A stretch of DNA of 39,693 nucleotides, from assembly GCA_012523295.1 (NCBI GenBank), contig JAAYIT010000154.1, positions 1-39,693 of the forward strand, read 5' to 3'. Origin of the DNA: Porphyromonadaceae bacterium (GTDB lineage: Bacteria > Bacteroidota > Bacteroidia > Bacteroidales > Paludibacteraceae). Both the position numbers and the translations under genes were made by a program. The notes under the pieces were generated by a model, which searched no databases, was not told where the DNA came from, and saw nothing but the letters and a program-made list of their open reading frames with translations. Positions 25,038 to 32,510 of the stretch are shown here, one piece after another. Numbering within the stretch: position 1 is the first letter of the stretch; every line of letters starts with the position of its first letter.

Positions 25038-26870
25038 CTACCTTGCAGATACTACGACCGGCATTTTTTCAACTTTTTTCTGACCAGAACTTGAATTTAC
25101 CAATTCCACGTAAAGCACATAAATTCCGGGATTTACATTTAGCCCGCGATCCGTTTTTCCATCCCATATCATAAATCCATCAGATCCAAGTAGTTGATTT
25201 GTAGCTATTTGAGTAATCTTTGCTCCAACTGCATTAAAAATAATAACATTCGCTGTAAATCCTACAGCATCTGTTTTGTAACGTATAAATAAAACATCGT
25301 CTCTGCTATCGTTGTCGGGAGTGAATGCCTCAGGATCGGGATAAAACCAATTTTCGGTGTTTTTCGGTGTTTCGGCAGCTATTTCTCTGAATTGCGAGTT
25401 TTTATATCCGGGAGTTCCGTAGTTGACTTCAGAAGCTGCTGAATGCCAACTGCTTGGATCTTGTGAGTTCAATTCAGGGTGGATTCGTTCCAAAGAAACA
25501 CCTTTTACATTTCGGATAAGTGAATGATGCCATTTTGCACTATATCCTACTTCATCCAAAATAAGCGTATCGCCTTCTATGTAGCTTCCTATCAGAAAGT
25601 TGGCACCTGTATTATTTAACGCGTTCCATCGTTCTGAAAAAATTATATTAGCTTCATTTGGTGCTTTGTAAGCTTCTCTGACAAGATCGGGTTGTCGGGT
25701 TAGAGCCAAATACGAATGTGGAAGAACAATGGAATTTGCCGGAAAGAAATTATTGAGGTTAAAGTTGCCTGCCGTATTCCTAACTCCAAAGAAGACATTA
25801 CTCAAATCAATGGCTTTTGCCGAGTTATTATAAATTTCAAAATATTCATCTGAGTTTTCAAGATTATCGAATAATATTTCATTGATTACCAAATCCCCAA
25901 TTTCGGGTTTCTCATAAATCCCAATCTGTTTTTCGGTTTCCTGCAGCAAATTGCCCGCTAAGTCCTTCACGTTATTTGCCTGGACGGTATAAATTACACT
26001 TCGAGCAAAATTTTGAGAAAAAGTGAGCGTCGCCATAGTATTTCCTTGAGATAGTTGAACGGAAGTTGGGTTGCCTATTCCATTATCTACCTGAAAATCA
26101 GATGTAGAAAGATCTACTTCTTCAGAAAAAGTAAGTATCAGTTGATTTGGTTCTACGATTTGTAAGTCGGTCCATTCGGGTGGAATTTCATCGATAAATT
26201 TATCTCCTGATACTGAAATATTATCAAAAAAATAGGCATTACCGGTCGTTCCTGTATTAGCAAACAACACCCCGAAATACTTACTGCCTTGCACATGATT
26301 GTCCACAGCTACGGCATTTTCTTGTACAAAATCAGCATCGTTGAAGTCCGGATTTTCTGACTGACGCTTTCTGAAAAGTGAAAAAGTACCATCTTTAGAA
26401 CGTGTTACACGTATAGTTACAATTACCGGATTAGTGTCAATCGATTTATCCGCACCATCAATTATTTTCGTCCGGTTATTGCCTTGCTGACGATAAAGTG
26501 ATATTTCATCCGCCGTGTTCCCGATATGGACATAGTAGCCATTCAAATCGCCAGAAATATCAGCACGGTCGGAAATAATGTAAACCATTGCATAATTGTT
26601 GCTTGATGTAGTATAATTTATTCTAACCCAAAATTCCCAAGTAGCATCCTCAAAAACTTCTGATGGTGTGGATAGATATGAACGTGAAGTTGTAGAAGCG
26701 TTGGATTGAAGCTGATTAGATGAGTTTACGATAAAATTATCTGTCATGCCGCTCCAAACAGGATTTTGAGTAAAATCTCGATCCGAGAAATCCTCAGTCC
26801 AATGTATCGAATTTTGAGAAAAAGTCCATATCGGGAGAAAAATTAATATAAAAAGCAATGATTTATTCAT
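25038..26870 (-). CDS. Exported multidomain protein with lamin-tail domain
   Basis: A 610-residue protein with a signal peptide (cleavage near residue 18, TFSQ). An N-terminal beta-sandwich region (about 20-225) resembles LamG-like folds. A Big_5-type Ig domain follows (DLQIVEPNQLILTFSEEV, about 230-320). The lamin-tail domain (LVINEILFDN..DEYFEIYN, about 325-480) is next, and the C-terminus is a FlgD-like Ig module (IIFNAVGAKI...GIYVLYV). Such proteins are common at the Bacteroidetes cell surface, where the lamin-tail domain is thought to bind or anchor. The gene is divergent from asd. The ligand is unknown. Confidence 0.85.
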   Translation of the reverse strand: MNKSLLFILIFLPIWTFSQNSIHWTEDFSDRDFTQNPVWSGMTDNFIVNSSNQLQSNASTTSRSYLSTPSEVFEDATWEFWVRINYTTSSNNYAMVYIISDRADISGDLNGYYVHIGNTADEISLYRQQGNNRTKIIDGADKSIDTNPVIVTIRVTRSKDGTFSLFRKRQSENPDFNDADFVQENAVAVDNHVQGSKYFGVLFANTGTTGNAYFFDNISVSGDKFIDEIPPEWTDLQIVEPNQLILTFSEEVDLSTSDFQVDNGIGNPTSVQLSQGNTMATLTFSQNFARSVIYTVQANNVKDLAGNLLQETEKQIGIYEKPEIGDLVINEILFDNLENSDEYFEIYNNSAKAIDLSNVFFGVRNTAGNFNLNNFFPANSIVLPHSYLALTRQPDLVREAYKAPNEANIIFSERWNALNNTGANFLIGSYIEGDTLILDEVGYSAKWHHSLIRNVKGVSLERIHPELNSQDPSSWHSAASEVNYGTPGYKNSQFREIAAETPKNTENWFYPDPEAFTPDNDSRDDVLFIRYKTDAVGFTANVIIFNAVGAKITQIATNQLLGSDGFMIWDGKTDRGLNVNPGIYVLYVELVNSSSGQKKVEKMPVVVSAR

Positions 26871-26938
26871 AAATTGAAAGGTTTAATGATAAAAAGAATT
26901 ATTTTTGCAAAAATTTTTTATTTTGAACAATAGGCTGA

Positions 26939-26946
26939 CAAATATA
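26939..26946 (-). promoter_or_regulatory. Candidate -7 box for the lamin-tail gene
   Basis: On the minus strand this reads TATATTTG, an exact TAnnTTTG match, about 68 bp upstream of the ATG. Confidence 0.45.
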
Positions 26947-27019
26947 GTTATTTATTTTGAACAATCCTTTGTTAATCAGTTGATATATAAGAAAGAAAGT
27001 TTTATTTAATAATATAAAA

Positions 27020-28030
27020 ATGAAAGTAGCAATTGTTGGCGCGAGCGGCGCCGTAGGTCAAGAGTTTTTAAGGATATTGGCACAGCGGAAATTTCCGTTG
27101 ACCGAGTTGGTTTTGTTTGGTTCTTCGAGAAGTGCCGGAAAAGAGTATGAGTTTAATGGTAAAAAGCTGGTTGTAAAAGAGTTGGTACACGGCGATGATT
27201 TCAAAGGTTTTGACATTGTATTTACTTCGGCCGGAGCATCTATATCTCGCGAATTTGCCGATGATATAACCAAGCATGGAGCCGTGATGATTGATAATTC
27301 AAGTGCGTTTCGCACGGATGACGATGTTCCCTTGGTTGTACCGGAAGTGAATGCCGCCGTTTCGAAAAATCGTCCTCGAAATATTATTGCAAATCCAAAT
27401 TGTACAACAGCCATTATGGTAGTTCCGTTGAAAGCCATTCAGGAGCTTTCTCCGATTAAGCGTATTCATGTGGCTTCTTATCAGTCAGCAAGTGGTGCCG
27501 GAGCAGCGGGAATGGAAGAGTTGGAGAATCAATATAGACAAATCACAGAAGGAGAGGAGCCGACTGTGGATAAATTCGCTTATCAGTTGGCTTACAACGT
27601 CATTCCGCATATTGATGTATTTACAGATAACGGATACACCAAAGAAGAGATGAAAATGTATCACGAAACACGTAAAATAATGGATACAGATGTAGCTGTG
27701 AGTGCAACATGCGTTCGTGTTCCTACACTTCGGGCGCATTCTGAAAGTGTTTGGGTGGAAACAGAAAGACCGATAAGCGTTGAAGAAGCTCGTGAAGCTT
27801 TTTCAAAAGCTGAGGGTGTAATTCTGATGGATAATCCGGATAAAAAAGAATATCCAATGCCGCTTTTCCTTTCAGGTGAAGATGCTGTGTATGTAGGTCG
27901 TGTGCGTAAAGACATTGCAAATCCGAACGGGTTGACATTTTGGTGTGTCAGCGACCAAATCAAAAAAGGCGCTGCACTGAATGCAGTGCAGATTGCAGAG
28001 TATTTGATTAAAGAAGGCGATTTGAAATAA
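27020..28030 (+). CDS. asd: Aspartate-semialdehyde dehydrogenase
   Basis: Reduces aspartyl-4-phosphate to aspartate semialdehyde with NADPH, the branch point to lysine/diaminopimelate, threonine and methionine. The 336-residue length is typical. The nucleotide-binding GASGAVGQE is at residues 7-15, the catalytic cysteine in NPNCTT lies near residue 128, and the [10 protein letters not shown] loop follows. The active-site His/Arg segment [12 protein letters not shown] is also present. The gene is monocistronic, divergent from the lamin-tail gene, and followed by a strong terminator. Confidence 0.97.
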   Translation: MKVAIVGASGAVGQEFLRILAQRKFPLTELVLFGSSRSAGKEYEFNGKKLVVKELVHGDDFKGFDIVFTSAGASISREFADDITKHGAVMIDNSSAFRTDDDVPLVVPEVNAAVSKNRPRNIIANPNCTTAIMVVPLKAIQELSPIKRIHVASYQSASGAGAAGMEELENQYRQITEGEEPTVDKFAYQLAYNVIPHIDVFTDNGYTKEEMKMYHETRKIMDTDVAVSATCVRVPTLRAHSESVWVETERPISVEEAREAFSKAEGVILMDNPDKKEYPMPLFLSGEDAVYVGRVRKDIANPNGLTFWCVSDQIKKGAALNAVQIAEYLIKEGDLK

Positions 28031-28056
28031 ATTCATTTACAAAACAGATAATCAAA

Positions 28057-28097
28057 AAGGCACAAGTAAACTTTAAGCTTGTGTCTTTTGTTTTTTT
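28057..28097 (+). terminator. asd terminator
   Basis: AAAGGCACAAG pairs with CTTGTGTCTTTT and is followed by GTTTTTTT. It lies 27 bp after the asd stop codon. Confidence 0.8.
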
Positions 28098-28109
28098 AAA
28101 ACGAAGTCG

Positions 28110-28257
28110 TCTTGACTTATAAAATTTTGTTAGTCAATAGGGCACTGACGCTTTCAGCGGCATTGACCGTTGTGATTTAAAAATGCAAAATGTCGCTATA
28201 AGCGTCAGCTCCGATAAATCGGAATTTTCAATTTGCAATTGCGAGAAAAAGTCAAGA
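28110..28257. repeat. Nested palindromic element
   Basis: The outer ends TCTTGACTT and AAGTCAAGA are perfect inverted repeats 148 bp apart. Inside is an 18-bp stem (28145-28162 with 28191-28208; 15 of 18 pairs), plus a small TCCGAT/ATCGGA hairpin. Only one copy is in the window. Confidence 0.6.
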
Positions 28258-28300
28258 TCACCTCAATGTAATTCGGGCATTTTATGTAACGTTGTTTTGG

Positions 28301-28582
28301 TAAATTATGCGAATCAAGGGTTGATAAAAAAAATCGAAAAAAGTTAATAAGGTTATAGTTTGATAGTCGCAATAGTTATTAAGGTTAAAGATAAAACCGA
28401 AATAAGGTTTTTGTGAAATAACCAATAAAAGATGTGCTTTTGACAAGAAAATTCTCATCTATCTGACTAAAAATTAACCTTAATAACATGTATAGTCTGA
28501 ACTAAATTCACCTTATTACCTTATTTTCAGTTAGATATAATGTTTTGTTGTAAAGTATTGAACTCTTAATTCGCATGATTTA
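28301..28582. mobile_element. MITE-like element, copy 1
   Basis: Inverted ends TAAATTATGCGAATC and AATTCGCATGATTTA match at 13 of 15 positions. The left half has AATAAGGTT-type words (28346, 28377, 28400) and the right half has AACCTTAAT/ACCTTATT words (28475-28525), so the whole element is roughly palindromic. It shares its ends and right-half words with 38358-38748. It carries no reading frame, and the right end lies 10 bp before the ATG of the next gene. Confidence 0.7.
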
Positions 28583-28592
28583 AAAAACTCAT

Positions 28593-29477
28593 ATGGAAAT
28601 AAAACAAATATTACGTAAAGTTAGAGCTGGCATTTTTAATTATTACGCAAAATATGTCTTTTTTTTATCAACAAGAAGAGCAAATGCAAATACTTTTTTG
28701 AATTTGAGCTTGAATGAAAAATTAAAAGATGGTCACATAGACTTGATAACTGTTGCCTTCAATTCAGAAGTTTTAATCAACAAACAAATAGATCTGCTCC
28801 GTACACATCTAAAAGAAAAAGAATTTACTCATATCATAATTGACAATTCAACATTTAGGGGAAAACGTAAAAATATCAAAGAAATCTGTATTCAAAAAGG
28901 TGTTTCCTATGCTCCTGTTCCATTATTCATCAATCGATTAATATCAACTCGCCTATTTAACCACGGAATTTCTCACGGTGCCGCTATAAATTGGGCTTTT
29001 TATAATATCGTATCTTACCGTAAACCAAGTTTTTTCGGTACTTTGGATCATGACATATTACTTACCGGAGAGTATTCAATTACTGACAAATTCAAAAATC
29101 AGGATTTTTATGGAATAAAACGAGACAGAATAAAGGGCTGGTATCTCTGGCCGGGATTTAGTTTTTTTAAATACGACGTTTTAAAAGACTTAAAAATCAA
29201 TTTTTTACCCTATCAAATAAAAGACATCTATCTGGATGCCGGCGGCTCCAATTATTTATGCCTTTATAAAAATTACAACATAAATAGCATTCAATTTGCC
29301 AACGATAAGCTTATCAGAATACAAGAAACCAAAGGACTGAAAAACTACAACGACATTTTTCATACTGATTGTATTGTCAGGATAGATGATGTCTGGGTGC
29401 ATATTATAAATGGTTCAAATTACACAAAACAAGAAGGAAAGGATATAATGATGGAAAAAGTGCTGAACAGATTTTAG
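28593..29477 (+). CDS. Glycosyltransferase-like protein (GT-A type), orphan
   Basis: A 294-residue protein. The pattern DLITVAFNSEVLINKQIDLL, then IIDNS, and an acidic LDHDILL motif (Asp152 and Asp154) resembles the GT-A fold of family 2-like glycosyltransferases, where the DxD metal site binds the sugar nucleotide. Later aromatic segments (WYLWPGFSFFKYD) also fit. The catalytic base is not certain. The gene is visibly AT-richer than its neighbours, has no operon partner and begins right behind a MITE-like element, so it was probably acquired by transfer. Acceptor and donor sugars are unknown. Confidence 0.6.
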   Translation: MEIKQILRKVRAGIFNYYAKYVFFLSTRRANANTFLNLSLNEKLKDGHIDLITVAFNSEVLINKQIDLLRTHLKEKEFTHIIIDNSTFRGKRKNIKEICIQKGVSYAPVPLFINRLISTRLFNHGISHGAAINWAFYNIVSYRKPSFFGTLDHDILLTGEYSITDKFKNQDFYGIKRDRIKGWYLWPGFSFFKYDVLKDLKINFLPYQIKDIYLDAGGSNYLCLYKNYNINSIQFANDKLIRIQETKGLKNYNDIFHTDCIVRIDDVWVHIINGSNYTKQEGKDIMMEKVLNRF

Positions 29478-29563
29478 TTTGAGTTGATTATTTTAACGAA
29501 AATAAATTCTTGTAAGTTATGGACAAAATTAACAGTAAATCGTTGTAAGCTTCAATTATAAAA

Positions 29564-29581
29564 GTGTAACCCAAGTTACGC
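29564..29581 (+). promoter_or_regulatory. CRP/FNR-type palindrome upstream of the cupin module
   Basis: GTGTAAC-CCAA-GTTACGC is a 7-4-7 palindrome with one mismatch. The spacing matches CRP/FNR-family operators (5-4-5 core GTAAC-N4-GTTAC). Its centre lies about 41-43 bp upstream of the start predicted from the -7 box, the class II activation position. Confidence 0.6.
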
Positions 29582-29601
29582 TTTGCGACTTATTTAAGAC
29601 T

Positions 29602-29609
29602 TATTTTTG
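29602..29609 (+). promoter_or_regulatory. Candidate -7 box for the cupin-DUF438 unit
   Basis: TATTTTTG is an exact TAnnTTTG match. A TTTG lies at 29582-29585, 16 bp before it, slightly closer than the usual -33 spacing. The leader to the cupin ATG would be about 35-40 nt. Confidence 0.55.
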
Positions 29610-29652
29610 TACTCAATTTCAATTATAACTAAATTAATTAAAGGTAATTTTT

Positions 29653-30000
29653 ATGAAACTTTCTTACGACAAACCGGTAAATCCATTTGAAAAAGGGACA
29701 GTTTTTTCGCTTGAAAATTCAGTTGAATATTCTCAAGGAGGCGTTATTAGCAAACAAATCACGAAATCTCCTGCCGGAAATGTGACTTTATTTTCATTTG
29801 ACGAAGGACAGGGCTTGACCGAGCACACTTCACCTTTCGATGCTATGGTGCATATACTTGATGGTGAGGCTGATATTATTATAGATGGCAAATCAAACAT
29901 TGTGAAAAAAGGAGAATGTATCATTATGCCTGCGGGAATTCCTCACGCACTTCATGCTGTGAAGCCTTATAAAATGCTTTTAACAATGATAAAAGGCTAA
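29653..30000 (+). CDS. Small cupin-domain protein
   Basis: A 115-residue single cupin. The first motif region reads GLTEHTSPFDAMVHILDGEADI, with possible metal-binding His residues; the second is CIIMPAGIPHALHAV. Such small cupins often bind a metal and act as sensors or dioxygenase-like enzymes, but the reaction is not readable. It is 6 bp upstream of the DUF438-hemerythrin gene and shares its CRP/FNR-type promoter, so it is probably part of the same redox or nitric-oxide response. Confidence 0.85.
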   Translation: MKLSYDKPVNPFEKGTVFSLENSVEYSQGGVISKQITKSPAGNVTLFSFDEGQGLTEHTSPFDAMVHILDGEADIIIDGKSNIVKKGECIIMPAGIPHALHAVKPYKMLLTMIKG

Positions 30001-30006
30001 TATTTT

Positions 30007-31215
30007 ATGAATAACAAAAAAGATTTATTGAAACATATGCTCCTTCAGCTTCACGAGGGAGCACCTGCCGAAGTTTTACGAAATAGAATTGTAGAAACTA
30101 TGAGCAGTATTCCGTACCACGAAGTAGTGGAAGTGGAACAAGAACTTATCAGCGATGGAGTCCTTTCTCCGGAGGAAATTCTCGCATTTTGCGATTTACA
30201 TACGGCTGTCTTGGAGGGAAGCATTGATTTAGAAGATGCAAAATCTATTCCTGAAGGTCATCCGGTAGATACATTCAAAAAAGAGAATATCGCTATTCAA
30301 AAAGAAGCAGATAAACTACACGTATTATTCAACAAAGTAAAAGAGATAACAGATGAAAATGTAGCAGATTACATTATCAAAATCAGAACTGTTTTCAATA
30401 CTCTTTGGGATATCGACAAGCATTATAAGCGTAAAGAATACCTACTTTTCCCCTATTTGGAACAACACGGAATTACCGGACCTCCCAAAATAATGTGGGG
30501 AAAACACGATGAAATTCGTGCTTTGCTGAAAGATGTGTACGAAACACTTGACACGCCTAATATCGAAGCTGCTGAAATGGTCCCAATTGTTGATTTGGTC
30601 TTAAAACCTGTGATAGAGCTAATAGAGGGAATGATTATGAAAGAAGAGGAAATTCTCCTCCCAATGTCTATGGACACGCTTACCGAAGAAGAGTGGTATA
30701 AAGTTTATCAAGAAACTCCTGAATTTGGGTTCTGCTTGGTAGATCCTGAAATAGAGTGGAAGCCTGAAGGAATTGTAAAAGAGGAAGTAGCTTTTGTTCC
30801 GGGAGATGCTATCAGATTGTCATCGGGTAATTTTAATTTAGAAGAACTCGAATCATTGTTTGTTAATTTACCGATTGATATTACCTATGTAGATAAAGAT
30901 GATAAAGTAAGGTTTTTCTCCCATAGTCCCAATCGTGTTTTCGAGCGAAATCGCTCTGTTCTCGGGCGTGATGTGCGACTTTGTCACCCACCGGGAAGTG
31001 TCCACATTGTAGAGCAAATCCTGAATGATTTCAAAAGCGGTAAAGAAAATAAAGCTGTATTTTGGATGTCCAATTTTCAAGGAAGATTTATCTACATTGA
31101 CTATACCGCTCTTCGTGATAAAGAGGGGAATTACCTTGGTGTAGTAGAATTTACACAAGATATAACTGAATTACGAAAATTAGAAGGTGATCAACGATTG
31201 CTTTCATACGATTAA
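30007..31215 (+). CDS. DUF438 / hemerythrin / PAS protein
   Basis: A 402-residue protein with three parts. An N-terminal DUF438-like helical region covers about residues 1-90. A hemerythrin-like bundle (about 95-240) carries candidate di-iron ligands in HPVDTFKKEN, HYKRKEYLLFPYLE, KHDEIR and KEEEILLPM. The C-terminal PAS domain (about 275-395, DITYVDKDDKVRFFS...GVVEFTQDITELR) probably senses a ligand or cofactor. Hemerythrins of this kind bind O2 or NO, and this layout is known in anaerobes. With no output domain visible, it may act as a sensor or scavenger. The DUF1858-DUF2249 gene follows. Confidence 0.85.
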   Translation: MNNKKDLLKHMLLQLHEGAPAEVLRNRIVETMSSIPYHEVVEVEQELISDGVLSPEEILAFCDLHTAVLEGSIDLEDAKSIPEGHPVDTFKKENIAIQKEADKLHVLFNKVKEITDENVADYIIKIRTVFNTLWDIDKHYKRKEYLLFPYLEQHGITGPPKIMWGKHDEIRALLKDVYETLDTPNIEAAEMVPIVDLVLKPVIELIEGMIMKEEEILLPMSMDTLTEEEWYKVYQETPEFGFCLVDPEIEWKPEGIVKEEVAFVPGDAIRLSSGNFNLEELESLFVNLPIDITYVDKDDKVRFFSHSPNRVFERNRSVLGRDVRLCHPPGSVHIVEQILNDFKSGKENKAVFWMSNFQGRFIYIDYTALRDKEGNYLGVVEFTQDITELRKLEGDQRLLSYD

Positions 31216-31231
31216 AATTTATTTTTTACAT

Positions 31232-31301
31232 TAAGGTCGTATGGAACACGCCATTAATCATATCCTTAGGTTTAAGATTTATCTTAAATGGCTATTTCAT
31301 A
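31232..31301. repeat. 70-bp palindromic repeat, copy 2
   Basis: About 90% identical to copy 1 at 10169-10238 (same length, seven differences). It lies directly behind the DUF438 gene, next to the left end of a CCCC/GGGG element. Confidence 0.8.
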
Positions 31302-31316
31302 CAGTAAATAACTCAG

Positions 31317-31478
31317 CCCCTCAATCCCCTAAACGGGAAGTATATAAGGGGTAGAATTTAGCTTTGTAAAATTACAATGATTTGAGAAATAAAATCTTCA
31401 TATTATTTGACACGAACCTGAATGAAGCAAAACAGCTCTGAAAATCGAACAGAATTCCCCCTTCAGGTGGAAAGGGGG
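31317..31478. repeat. CCCC/GGGG element spanning the DUF1858 start codon
   Basis: The left end CCCCTCAATCCCCTAAACGGG and the right end CCCCCTTCAGGTGGAAAGGGGG follow the same pattern as the intact element at 24120-24251 when one is reversed. The right end lies inside the reading frame of the next gene. Confidence 0.5.
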
Positions 31479-31985
31479 CAATTATCTATCACTCCCGATA
31501 CAAAAATTAGTGAATTACTGAAGAATTATCCTCAGTTGGAGTCCGTGTTGATAAAGTTTTCTCCCACATTTTCTGCGCTTAAAAATCCGGTGCTTCGTCG
31601 AACTGTAGCCAAGGTAACATCGTTGCAACAAGCTGCTAAAGTGGGAAATGTCTCTGTTGTTGATATGGTTGATAAGCTTCGTTCTGTAGTAGGACAACCA
31701 CCGTTATCCGAAGAAATAGAGATGGGCGAAAATTCAGAATATTCTCCGGAGTTTACTCCCGATAAAATTACACATCACTTCGATGCAAGACCAATTATCG
31801 AAGCCGGTGACCATCCGAAAGATGCCATTTTAGATTTGGCAAACACCATGAAAACAGATGAATGTATAGAAATATTGACACCATTTCCTCCTGTTCCCAT
31901 CGCCGATTTATTGAGAAAGAAAGGTTTTTCGGTTACCATGCTTCAACCGAAAGGGGGTGTTGTGAAAACCTATGTCTCTCGTTAA
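31422..31985 (+). CDS. DUF1858-DUF2249 protein
   Basis: A 187-residue protein. A DUF1858-like helical domain (about 21-85, ITPDTKISELLKNYPQLESVLI) is followed by a DUF2249-like domain (about 115-187, HFDARPIIEAGDHPKDAILDLANTM). Both domains are found with hemerythrin/YtfE-type proteins in nitric-oxide and redox responses, matching the gene upstream. The first 20 residues (MKQNSSENRTEFPLQVERGQ) have no family look; residues 12-20 are encoded by the GGGG end of a repeat element, so the N-terminus seems newly acquired. The true start might lie later; translation from the ATG at 31422 is the open option. Confidence 0.8.
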   Translation: MKQNSSENRTEFPLQVERGQLSITPDTKISELLKNYPQLESVLIKFSPTFSALKNPVLRRTVAKVTSLQQAAKVGNVSVVDMVDKLRSVVGQPPLSEEIEMGENSEYSPEFTPDKITHHFDARPIIEAGDHPKDAILDLANTMKTDECIEILTPFPPVPIADLLRKKGFSVTMLQPKGGVVKTYVSR

Positions 31986-32095
31986 TGCGTTGAAAGCATT
32001 TCATAAGCAGATGACTCATAATCCTGTTTTTTGCTTTTAATATAAACACATCAACAGTTTGTCTCAATAATTAATAAATATTCGCTTAAAATTCA

Positions 32096-32103
32096 TAACT
32101 TTG
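32096..32103 (+). promoter_or_regulatory. Candidate -7 box for the small membrane protein
   Basis: TAACTTTG is an exact TAnnTTTG match, 57 bp upstream of the ATG at 32161. Confidence 0.5.
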
Positions 32104-32160
32104 CGCTTCTAAAAGGCGACACATAAGTAGAAATTTAACTTTATTGGAGATTAGAAAATT

Positions 32161-32412
32161 ATGGATGCATCTATCTGGACAAATATTATAGGCTATATTG
32201 CCATGACATTATTGGTTATTTCCTTCATTCCCAAGCAAATAAAAACCGTACGGATTGTCAATCTGATTGCTTGTATGTTTTTCGTGGGATACGGTATTTT
32301 ATTAGGCTGGGCATGGCCTATCATCATTTCCAACGTGGCGGTGTGCTGTGTGCAAATTTATCACTTGTTTTTTGCGAAACAAAAACCGAATGTTGAGGTT
32401 ACAGGAAAGTAA
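32161..32412 (+). CDS. Small three-helix membrane protein, PQ-loop/SemiSWEET-like
   Basis: An 83-residue protein with three transmembrane helices (about residues 5-22, 32-50 and 53-72). A P-x-Q-like turn FIPKQIKT follows helix 1. The size and layout fit SemiSWEET sugar transporters or YgjV-like inner-membrane proteins. The turn reads PKQ instead of the usual PQ, so I cannot choose between the two. It has its own promoter box and no operon partner. Sugar transport is a family-level guess only. Confidence 0.65.
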   Translation: MDASIWTNIIGYIAMTLLVISFIPKQIKTVRIVNLIACMFFVGYGILLGWAWPIIISNVAVCCVQIYHLFFAKQKPNVEVTGK

Positions 32413-32510
32413 TTCTTGCTTTTCAATAATTTGATTAATTTAATGAGTTCCTCCTGACTTTTCCTTAAACTTTTAGGCTTATTCCACATACGTTAAATCT
32501 GACATTTTAT

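Larger units (their letters stand above)
28031..28592. other. Palindrome-rich intergenic region, asd to glycosyltransferase
   Basis: 562 bp without genes, packed with structure: the asd terminator, a nested 148-bp palindrome (28110-28257) and MITE-like copy 1 (28301-28582), which ends 10 bp before the next ATG. Several units have inserted almost end to end. Confidence 0.7.
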
